Shown: piece after piece, positions 1-5,448 of the stretch
Layout of the letters: every line of letters begins with the position of its first letter
Position numbering within the stretch: position 1 is the first letter of the stretch
Assembly: GCA_007133055.1 (NCBI GenBank)
Contig: SLNM01000350.1
Span: 1 to 5,470 of the forward strand
Length of the DNA: 5,470 bases
Reading direction: 5' to 3'
DNA from: Lentisphaeria bacterium
GTDB taxonomy: Bacteria > Verrucomicrobiota > Lentisphaeria > Oligosphaerales > PUNB01
The notes under the pieces: model-generated
What the model was told of the DNA's origin: nothing
The model's database searches: none
Seen by the model: the letters and a program-made list of their open reading frames with translations, nothing else
Made by a program: the position numbers and the translations under genes

Positions 1-129
1 AACTACAGCTTGTTTTTTCCCCATTCTCTATTACCTGCCGTTTGACTGTACAACCATCAGATGTGAATCTCAAGAACATCGATTAATCTATTGTGCCCGC
101 TCCACAAATCAACCCCTTCTCTCGATTCG

Positions 130-157
130 TTGCAATATTTAGAAATGAAGATATAAT
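130..157 (+). promoter_or_regulatory. Sigma70-type promoter of the ketosynthase-ACP-symporter run
   Basis: TTGCAA at 130-135 and TATAAT at 152-157 are separated by 16 bases: a perfect -10 and a four-of-six -35 hexamer. The surroundings are AT-rich. Transcription would start near 163-166, giving an untranslated leader of about 70 nt before the start codon at 236. Because the intrinsic terminator at 181-211 lies inside this leader, transcripts may be attenuated. The call rests on hexamer match and position only. Confidence 0.65.
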
Positions 158-180
158 AAAATCCTTTCATATTCGGACAC

Positions 181-211
181 TGCCATCCGGCTAGGATGGG
201 CATTTTTTTTT
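181..211 (+). terminator. Intrinsic terminator or attenuator in the leader
   Basis: TGCCATCC (181-188) pairs with GGATGGGCA (194-202) with one bulged G and a 5-nt loop, and nine T residues follow directly (203-211). This is a canonical rho-independent terminator for + strand transcription. It lies downstream of the promoter at 130-157 and ends 24 nt before the start codon at 236. It may therefore be an attenuator of the operon, or the end of a transcript from further left. An alternative weak pairing of 187-192 with 218-223 (6 bp, one G-U) would break the hairpin but would also cover the GGGAG at 215-219. Confidence 0.8.
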
Positions 212-235
212 ACCGGGAGTCGGCAAATTACACGG

Positions 236-1495
236 ATGAATGGTTCTCTGCCATCAACAGCACGAATTGTTATCACCGGGGTAGGACTGACGGCACCGAA
301 CGGCGATGATCTTGCCACTTTCCGGCAAAATCTCCTGGCCGGAGTGTCGGGTATCGAGCCCTATAACATTCGTTACTTCGGCGACACCATCGCCGGCGTC
401 TGCCACTTCGATCCCACTGTCCACCAGAAGCGAAAGGATATTCGCAATGGCACTCGGGCAGGATCGATCGCCATCCATTGCGCCAACCAGGCCATTGCCG
501 ACAGCGGCCTGAACTGGCAGCGGTGCGACCGTTCCAGAGTGGGGGTGTATCTCGGCATCACCGAACACGGGAACGTGGAGACCGAAGCGGAAATTCACAA
601 CCTCAGGCAGTTTGACTACAACCTGCGCTACTGGTCCCACTTCCATAATCCCCGGACCGTCGCCAACAGCCCGGCCGGACAAGCAACCGTCAACCTGGGA
701 ATTACCGGCCCCCACTATACCATCGGCGGCGCCTGCGCAGCCGGCAATCTGGGAATTATTCAAGGCGTTCAGCAACTGCAACTGGGCGAAGTCGACCTCG
801 CCCTGGCAGGAGGGGTTTCCGAAAGCATACATACCTTCGGTATCTTCGCCGGATTCCAAAGCCAGAACGCCCTGGCCACCCATCCCGATCCCACCCGCGC
901 CAGCCGGCCGTTTGACCTCGACCGCAACGGCATTGTCATTGCCGAGGGCGGTGCCATATTCACCCTGGAACGACTGCACGACGCAGTCGACCGGGGCGCC
1001 CGCATCTACGGGGAAATTATTGGCTACGCCGCCAATTCCGACGCCACCGACTTTGTCCTCCCCAACCCACAGCGACAAGGCGAGTGCATTGCCGCCGCCC
1101 TGCGCCGGGCAAATCTGCGGCCAGACCAGATCGACCTGGTAAGCACCCATGCCACCGGCACTTCAGCAGGGGATATTCAGGAATGCGTGGCTCTGCGCCA
1201 GGCGTTCGGACAAACCGAGGAAAAATTCGAAACCTGCTTCAACAACTGCAAAAGCTTCATCGGCCATGCCATGGGCGCAGCCGGCGCCCTGGAACTGGCC
1301 GGCAACCTGCCTAGCTTTGACGATGGAATTATCCATCACACCATCAATCTTGACAAACCAGACCCCGAATGCGCGGTCCCCGGTATTATGGTCGCCGGCC
1401 GACCAATGGCCAAAACAAGAATCGAAACTATATTAAACAACTCATTCGGAATGCTCGGCATAAATTCGGTGCTCATAGTCGGAAAATATAAGTGA
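236..1495 (+). CDS. Beta-ketoacyl-ACP synthase (KAS II/FabF-like, divergent)
   Basis: A 419-residue condensing enzyme, close to the usual FabF length. It should catalyse decarboxylative Claisen condensation of an acyl chain with malonyl-ACP in the cytoplasm. The N-terminal RIVITGVGLTAPNG is typical. The active-site Cys is C167 in GGACAAGNLGI, the first His is H305 in STHATGTSAGD, and K339 and H344 lie in NNCKSFIGHAMGAAG, so the Cys-His-His set is complete. The C-terminal loop, usually NSFGFGGTN, reads NSFGMLGIN (402-410), so the gatekeeper Phe is Met. This suggests altered chain-length or substrate control. The ATG at 236 is the only reasonable start. A GGGAG at 215-219 is 16 nt away, rather far for a Shine-Dalgarno site. 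The stop overlaps a GTG in the next gene's frame, and an ACP gene follows, which supports a working KAS-ACP pair. The pathway (fatty acid variant, polyene or other lipid-like product) cannot be read from the window. Confidence 0.93.
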   Translation: MNGSLPSTARIVITGVGLTAPNGDDLATFRQNLLAGVSGIEPYNIRYFGDTIAGVCHFDPTVHQKRKDIRNGTRAGSIAIHCANQAIADSGLNWQRCDRSRVGVYLGITEHGNVETEAEIHNLRQFDYNLRYWSHFHNPRTVANSPAGQATVNLGITGPHYTIGGACAAGNLGIIQGVQQLQLGEVDLALAGGVSESIHTFGIFAGFQSQNALATHPDPTRASRPFDLDRNGIVIAEGGAIFTLERLHDAVDRGARIYGEIIGYAANSDATDFVLPNPQRQGECIAAALRRANLRPDQIDLVSTHATGTSAGDIQECVALRQAFGQTEEKFETCFNNCKSFIGHAMGAAGALELAGNLPSFDDGIIHHTINLDKPDPECAVPGIMVAGRPMAKTRIETILNNSFGMLGINSVLIVGKYK

Positions 1496-1500
1496 CTGCC

Positions 1501-1506
1501 AAGGAG
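1501..1506 (+). promoter_or_regulatory. Ribosome binding site of the ACP gene
   Basis: AAGGAG lies 12 nt before the ATG at 1519. It lies downstream of the in-frame GTG at 1492, so it favours 1519 as the true start and an 83-residue ACP. Confidence 0.7.
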
Positions 1507-1518
1507 AAACATACCATA

Positions 1519-1770
1519 ATGACCCGAGACCAGATCAAACAAGCGGTGATTGACATCATCTCCGACGTACTGCCGGACGATGATTGTTCGGAGCTGGAAC
1601 CGGACAAGAATTTGCGGGACCAGCTCGACCTGGACTCGATGGACTTCCTCGACATCGTCATGGAACTGCGCAAGCAATACGGCGTGGAAGTGCCCGAGGA
1701 AGACTATCCTAAACTGGCCACCCTGGCCGGCTGTATCGACTATCTGGAACCGAAACTGCAAGACCAATAG
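1519..1770 (+). CDS. Acyl carrier protein
   Basis: An 83-residue acidic protein with the four-helix ACP pattern. The phosphopantetheine attachment serine is S40 in LDLDSMDFLDIV, matching the DSL/DSM consensus. Helix II continues as DIVMELRKQYGVEVPEEDY, which is the usual partner-recognition surface. The protein would be activated by a phosphopantetheinyl transferase not seen here and would carry the acyl or malonyl chain for the adjacent ketosynthase. ATG 1519 is preferred over an in-frame GTG at 1492 because of the AAGGAG at 1501-1506 and because the family begins near the helix I residues DQIKQAVIDII. The gene starts 23 nt after the ketosynthase stop, and co-transcription is very likely. 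It differs from housekeeping AcpP (DSLDTVE), which suggests a dedicated carrier for a specialised pathway. Confidence 0.93.
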   Translation: MTRDQIKQAVIDIISDVLPDDDCSELEPDKNLRDQLDLDSMDFLDIVMELRKQYGVEVPEEDYPKLATLAGCIDYLEPKLQDQ

Positions 1771-1827
1771 TTTTCCAGCCACTTCCCCGGCTCTGATCAT
1801 CCGATTTTTCCCGGCGACAATGTAAAC

Positions 1828-1833
1828 AAGGAA
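1828..1833 (+). promoter_or_regulatory. Ribosome binding site of the symporter gene
   Basis: AAGGAA stands 7 nt before the ATG at 1841, a standard spacing, and supports this start. The 70-nt spacer after the ACP stop shows no terminator, so the three genes can form one transcript. Confidence 0.65.
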
Positions 1834-1840
1834 CAAAAAT

Positions 1841-3223
1841 ATGGTTTACAATGCCCTGGCGGTCGCGCTCGTCGCGGCCTTCGTAATCATGGGACTGTGG
1901 AGAAAACCATGGAAAATGGAGTTCTTCCTCGCCAACCGCCAAGCCGGAGCCGGACAGGTGGCCGGATCAATCCTGGCCACCTGCCTCGGCGGATCGGCCG
2001 TGTTCGGCATCGTCGAGAAGGCCAGCCAAATCGGATGGCCCGCATTCTGGTGGCTGGGCAGCGGCAGCCTCGGCCTGCTCCTTCTCGCCCTGACCTGGGC
2101 CAAGGCCATGCGACGACAACCCGCCAACATTACTCTGCCGCAATGGCTGGGAAGCGAGTACGGACTGCCGGCCCGTTGGCTGTCGGCAATGCTGATCACC
2201 GTCATGTGGATCGGTGTCATCTCCGCCCAGTGGGTGGCGGCCGGCGCTCTGCTGTCCTCGCTGCTGGGCTGGCCGTTTGCCTGGGGCGTTGCTCTGACGG
2301 CCGGAGCCGTCGTTATCTATACCGGGCTTGGCGGTCAGGCTTCAGTCTTGCGGACCGACCTGGCGCAGGCTCTGGTCATCGTTGCGGCGTTGTTCCTGGT
2401 ACTGCTGTCGCTGGTCTGGCAGACACCGACCGAAGAGCTGCGCGCCAGCCTGCCGCCCTGGCTTGGCATCGAGACCGCGGTCCCAGTTTCTCTGTCCTGG
2501 ACCGAATGGCTGGCTCTGACCACGGTGGTTGGCGGCATGTACTTGGTTGGCCCAGACCTCTACTCCCGAGTTATGACCGGGCGCAATCTCAGGGCGGCCC
2601 GATCCGGCGCTCTGACGGCGGCCGCCGTTCTCCTGCTCTGCGCCCTGCTGCTGACGCTGCTCGGCGTATTTGTCCTTCAAACCGGAGTGGTCGAAGCTCG
2701 CGGAGCCCAGGCGCTGCCTTGGCTGATCGAACGGCTTTTGCCTGCGGTTCCGGCTTTCCTGGTGCAAATCTTTCTGCTGGCGGCTCTGCTTTCCTCGGCC
2801 GACACCTGCCTGCTAACCGCCGCCTCGGTTCTGGAACTGGACTTGCTGGGCCGCAAACGCCCTGCCCGGGCGGCGGCGGCCCGAGCCCGGCTCCTTGTCG
2901 TGGCAATCGGCATTCTGTCGGCCACCGTGGCCATCGCCAGCCCTCGGATTATTGGCAACATTATGATGGCCTACGCCTTCTATGCAGGCGGTCTGCTGGT
3001 GCCCCTGCTGCTGCTGCGCTTCTCCTGGGCCGGCCGACTCGTCCGCAAGTGGGTATGGGTCGGCATGACAGGCGGCGGGCTCCTGCCTTTGATCGCCCTC
3101 CTGGCCGATTGGTTTGACGCACCCGATTTCATGCTTCGCCAGGCTCTGGCGGGGATGTCCGGAATGGTGGTATGCGCTCTTTTCTGCATCCTCGCCTGGC
3201 TGACCCGCCACCGGGTGAAATAA
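1841..3223 (+). CDS. Sodium:solute symporter family (SSS/SLC5) membrane transporter
   Basis: A 460-residue, highly hydrophobic protein with about 12 to 13 predicted membrane spans, at roughly 3-19, 38-58, 66-88, 114-140, 144-162, 172-193, 221-244, 254-280, 303-331, 349-367, 371-393, 404-422 and 433-455. The segment VVIYTGLGGQASVLRTDLAQ (158-176) matches the conserved SSS signature in which a Gly-Gly turn precedes a TD-hydrophobic-Q helix. LLAALLSSADTCLLTAASV (312-330) fits the family's sodium-site helix with paired serines (S318, S319) followed by AD. Such proteins import a solute (sugar, amino acid, carboxylate, proline, pantothenate and others) with sodium across the inner membrane. The substrate cannot be told from sequence. 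It follows a ketosynthase and an ACP on the same strand with no terminator between, so it may serve the same pathway, but this is inference. Length is slightly short of the usual 480-550. Confidence 0.85.
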   Translation: MVYNALAVALVAAFVIMGLWRKPWKMEFFLANRQAGAGQVAGSILATCLGGSAVFGIVEKASQIGWPAFWWLGSGSLGLLLLALTWAKAMRRQPANITLPQWLGSEYGLPARWLSAMLITVMWIGVISAQWVAAGALLSSLLGWPFAWGVALTAGAVVIYTGLGGQASVLRTDLAQALVIVAALFLVLLSLVWQTPTEELRASLPPWLGIETAVPVSLSWTEWLALTTVVGGMYLVGPDLYSRVMTGRNLRAARSGALTAAAVLLLCALLLTLLGVFVLQTGVVEARGAQALPWLIERLLPAVPAFLVQIFLLAALLSSADTCLLTAASVLELDLLGRKRPARAAAARARLLVVAIGILSATVAIASPRIIGNIMMAYAFYAGGLLVPLLLLRFSWAGRLVRKWVWVGMTGGGLLPLIALLADWFDAPDFMLRQALAGMSGMVVCALFCILAWLTRHRVK

Positions 3224-3549
3224 ACCAAGCAGAATAATTCAGGCGCTGACGAGAACGGCGACGATTACGATTCGAGCGCACTCCCTTGTCCATCGCGGGC
3301 ACTTGGAGACGGCGGGCCTCCGCCGTTAATCACCGTCCGAGGCCGGACGGCTCCAGGCCGCTCCATTTGCGATTTCAACTGCAACTCCCACGCCAACTGC
3401 GCAACGCATAATCTTCGTGCTTTTTGCGAGCTTTTGTTTTTTCCGTTTTTCTGAACTTAACCATACAAAGCTTCCAGGTATTCGACGGGTCGCCGGGATA
3501 TGGACGCTCCGACGAACAGCGTGAAAACTTCAGATGCCACCGCCGCAAA
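3224..3549. other. Convergent intergenic region without a convincing gene
   Basis: About 326 bp between the symporter stop and the stop of the opposite-strand gene. Frames crossing it are short and lack a recognisable family or ribosome binding site. It contains a foldable element (3302-3357), a T-rich stretch on the + strand (about 3421-3450), and part of a terminator-like hairpin at its right edge. On the - strand, the frame of the methyltransferase-glycosylase gene stays open for 30 codons past its TGA, to a TAA at 3457-3459. Confidence 0.6.
3302..3357. other. Compact three-stem foldable element
   Basis: An outer 7-bp stem (3302-3308 with 3351-3357, one G-U if read as + strand RNA) encloses two hairpins. 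One is 3309-3315 with 3320-3326 and the other 3333-3339 with 3344-3350, each a perfect 7-bp stem with a 4-nt loop. The two hairpins abut the outer stem with no unpaired bases on either side, and only 6 nt (TAATCA) separate them. No T-run follows, so it is not a standard intrinsic terminator. It may be a structured RNA, a REP-like palindromic DNA repeat, or a transcript 3' end stabiliser for the symporter mRNA. Only one copy is present in the window. Confidence 0.45.
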
Positions 3550-3565
3550 TCAGCGGCGGGGTTTT
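3540..3565 (+). terminator. Possible intrinsic terminator overlapping the opposite gene's stop codon
   Basis: CCGCCGC (3540-3546) pairs perfectly with GCGGCGG (3553-3559) around a 6-nt loop, followed by GG and TTTT (3562-3565) on the + strand. The loop contains the complement of the TGA that ends the - strand gene. The short T-run makes it a moderate candidate for ending rightward transcripts from the symporter operon before they run antisense into the opposite gene. In the - direction no T-run follows closely. Confidence 0.45.
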
Positions 3566-5448
3566 CCGCGCACGCTGGATTTGTCTTGTTGAGCATTTGC
3601 ATTTCGATACATATACCACGATCCAACGCTACGATAAGGTGTCCAGCGATTGGCTATGCGAAGCAAGGCATCTCGATCGCTGACTTCAACCCCATACACG
3701 ATAGCCATTGCTTTTCGCAATGCCAAGTCGTGGATCGGAAAGACATCTAACCTGCCGAGCCCGAAAAGGAGAAACATGTCAACGGTCCAATCCCCGATGC
3801 CGCATACCTCCGTCAGCGTCTCGCGCACCTCGACATCCGTCATTTGAGGAAGAGCCTTCAGGCGCAACTGCCGATTCTGGATTCGTTGAGCGAGATCACA
3901 AATATAGCCATACTTCCGCCCAGATACCCCAATCGACATGACGTCTTTTTTCGGGATACCGAGAAAGGCTTTTGCTGTTGGCCTTCGGCCCATGAACAGT
4001 TCTCTCAATCGGGAAGTGATCGTATCGGCAGCCTGCTTTGAGAGTTGTTGACCAATGATCGCGTCAACAAGAAAGTCAAAATCCGGCGCACGCGGCTTGA
4101 GAGTACATGGCCCAATGCTGTCGATAATGCTGGCAAGTCGTTTGTCTACACAATGCAGCCTGTAGCATGCGTCAGCCAGATTGCTGCCTTCGGAAGCGAA
4201 CATGGCCGCTTCCGTATACGATTGTGTCCATCTATCTACTGCACACTTCAGTTCAGACGGTGCATCGCATTCAACGTAAATAGAAAAGCCGGTGATGGGG
4301 CGGTGCTCGGTGTTAACCTGCGGTACTGGCGTATGGAATGTGTCTTCGAGCGAATCGAACAGAGAAGGTTGGGAATCAGTCTTCGATGGCTTTGAAACGT
4401 AGTCCCCCATAGGAAGCAACCCGCGCTCGAAACGCTCAAAGATCGTGGAAACTGCTTCAGGGCTTCGGTCTACGCCAATCCAATGCCGTTGGAGCTCATC
4501 TGCTACCGCTAAGGTCGTCCCCGACCCTGCGTAGCAGTCGAGAACTATATCCCCTGGATTCGAAGACGCTTGAATGATGCGCCGGAGTAGATCTGGATTC
4601 TTCTCCGTAGGATAGCCCGTAATTTTGATGTTCTGGTTGTGCGCATCTCGGAACTCTAGCCAAATGTCCTGAATGCCGACCCCCGGGTGTTCATCCAGAT
4701 AGACTTTTCGTCTTGGATTGCCATTCTTAGACCAGAAAATCTCACCCCGTGCATCCATCTCATCAAGGGTCTCCGGCGTGTACTGCCAATGCTTGCCCGG
4801 TGGCGGGAGTTTGCCTCGCCAAAGTCCACCTGTAGCCCCGTTGCGCTTTCCCGGGGCATGGACAGGAACCTTCATAAAACGTCGGCCAGTCTCCGGTTCT
4901 ACATAGTGGTATTCCTTTGCTCTCTGGTCGGTAAGCGGCTCAACAGGGCGATTCCATGTGTAACGTTCTGTCTTGGTGTAAAACAGAATGAAATCTGCAA
5001 CGTTACCATACGCCTTTCGCGTATAGTTCTTCGGGTTACATTTTTTTCTAACGATCATGTTTCGATAGTTCACTGCTCCGAACACCTCGTCCATAATGAG
5101 TTTCATCTGGAACACCATGTTCTCGTCGAGGTGCAGATATATCGACCCTGACGGAGAAAGAAGCTCGCTCAGCAGGATAAGGCGTTGTCTGAGCCCTTCC
5201 ACATATTCGGCTCCGCACAGGTCATCATCATAGGCCTTTGCTTGTTTACGAGAAAGAAATGTACCCTTGGTTGCGAACGGCGGATCAATATATACAAGGT
5301 TCACTCTGCCTCGGATCGTCGGGTCGCCGACCAACGCTTTCAATGCAGCAAGATTGTCGCCACAAAACAAACGGTTCAGCGAGTTACCCTTTCGGATAAC
5401 CTGGAATGTTGTATGGGCGGGTTGGGCAAGTATCTGCACCCGCGTCAT
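3550..5448 (-). CDS. Fusion of beta-class DNA amino-methyltransferase and AlkA-type HhH-GPD DNA glycosylase
   Basis: A 632-residue two-enzyme protein. Residues 1-348 form a type III Mod-like methyltransferase: NRLFCGDNLAAL, catalytic VNLVYIDPPF (D55-F58, motif IV), a putative target-recognition region (about 130-270), motif X near GYPTEKNPDLLRRI (278-291) and the SAM-binding DCYAGSGTT (304-312, motif I). The IV-before-I order marks the beta class. DPPF favours N6-adenine as target, but N4-cytosine is not excluded. A polar linker (349-385) contains QPSLF (360-364), resembling a sliding-clamp binding motif. Residues about 385-615 form a glycosylase: FLVDAIIGQQLS (459-470), the HhH VCGIGDWTVDMF (548-559), presumed catalytic D574 in FPIHDLALRKAM, and the AlkA/Mag-like WTPYRSVGSWYMYR (602-615). 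W554 occupies the place of the lyase Lys of Nth, and no C-terminal Fe-S cysteines are seen, so it should be a monofunctional glycosylase leaving an abasic site. No restriction subunit is adjacent in the window. Lower GC than the left block suggests acquisition by transfer. The start is uncertain: no good Shine-Dalgarno is visible and the frame stays open to the window edge. Confidence 0.9.
   Translation of the reverse strand: MTRVQILAQPAHTTFQVIRKGNSLNRLFCGDNLAALKALVGDPTIRGRVNLVYIDPPFATKGTFLSRKQAKAYDDDLCGAEYVEGLRQRLILLSELLSPSGSIYLHLDENMVFQMKLIMDEVFGAVNYRNMIVRKKCNPKNYTRKAYGNVADFILFYTKTERYTWNRPVEPLTDQRAKEYHYVEPETGRRFMKVPVHAPGKRNGATGGLWRGKLPPPGKHWQYTPETLDEMDARGEIFWSKNGNPRRKVYLDEHPGVGIQDIWLEFRDAHNQNIKITGYPTEKNPDLLRRIIQASSNPGDIVLDCYAGSGTTLAVADELQRHWIGVDRSPEAVSTIFERFERGLLPMGDYVSKPSKTDSQPSLFDSLEDTFHTPVPQVNTEHRPITGFSIYVECDAPSELKCAVDRWTQSYTEAAMFASEGSNLADACYRLHCVDKRLASIIDSIGPCTLKPRAPDFDFLVDAIIGQQLSKQAADTITSRLRELFMGRRPTAKAFLGIPKKDVMSIGVSGRKYGYICDLAQRIQNRQLRLKALPQMTDVEVRETLTEVCGIGDWTVDMFLLFGLGRLDVFPIHDLALRKAMAIVYGVEVSDRDALLRIANRWTPYRSVGSWYMYRNANAQQDKSSVRGKPRR

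Larger units (their letters stand above)
1..235. other. AT-rich leader region upstream of the ketosynthase gene
   Basis: No convincing coding frame is seen in these 235 bases, which are clearly more AT-rich than the following genes. The right-hand part holds a sigma70-like promoter (130-157) and an intrinsic terminator (181-211), both in + orientation and both upstream of the start codon at 236. In bases 1-125 I see no gene and no strong regulatory palindrome. They may contain the upstream flank of a gene lying left of the window. Confidence 0.6.

Noticed and set aside
75..115. Possible divergent - strand promoter (TTGATT ... TAGATT)
   Set aside because: Both hexamers match consensus at only four of six positions and no gene on that side is visible in the window.
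254..1150. Long open frame of 298 codons antisense to the ketosynthase gene
   Set aside because: It is the shadow of a GC-rich coding gene; low-complexity Gly/Ala/Val composition, no recognisable domain, and the + strand frame has full KAS motifs.
1336..1836. Antisense frame of 166 codons spanning the ACP gene
   Set aside because: It overlaps two well-supported genes on the other strand and has no family signature; the composition reflects the complementary codons.
1897..3117. Frame of 406 codons in another + frame over the symporter gene
   Set aside because: Arg/Gly/Pro-rich content typical of an out-of-frame reading of a GC-rich gene; the membrane-protein frame has clear SSS motifs.
3265..3295. 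TTCGAGC considered as a tRNA T-loop remnant or attachment site
   Set aside because: The flanking bases do not form the required 5-bp stem and no tRNA body is present.
3402..3450. T-rich tract considered as an intrinsic terminator on the + strand
   Set aside because: Only a weak, interrupted stem (CGCAA with TTGCG) precedes the T-rich bases; not enough to support a call.
3375..3626. Possible 83-residue lysine/arginine-rich protein on the - strand after the fusion gene
   Set aside because: It overlaps the end of the fusion gene in another frame, shows no ribosome binding site or known domain, and its composition follows an A-rich tract.
4687..5151. 154-codon + strand frame inside the methyltransferase gene
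   Set aside because: Antisense shadow of a gene with complete methyltransferase motifs; no domain or start signal of its own.
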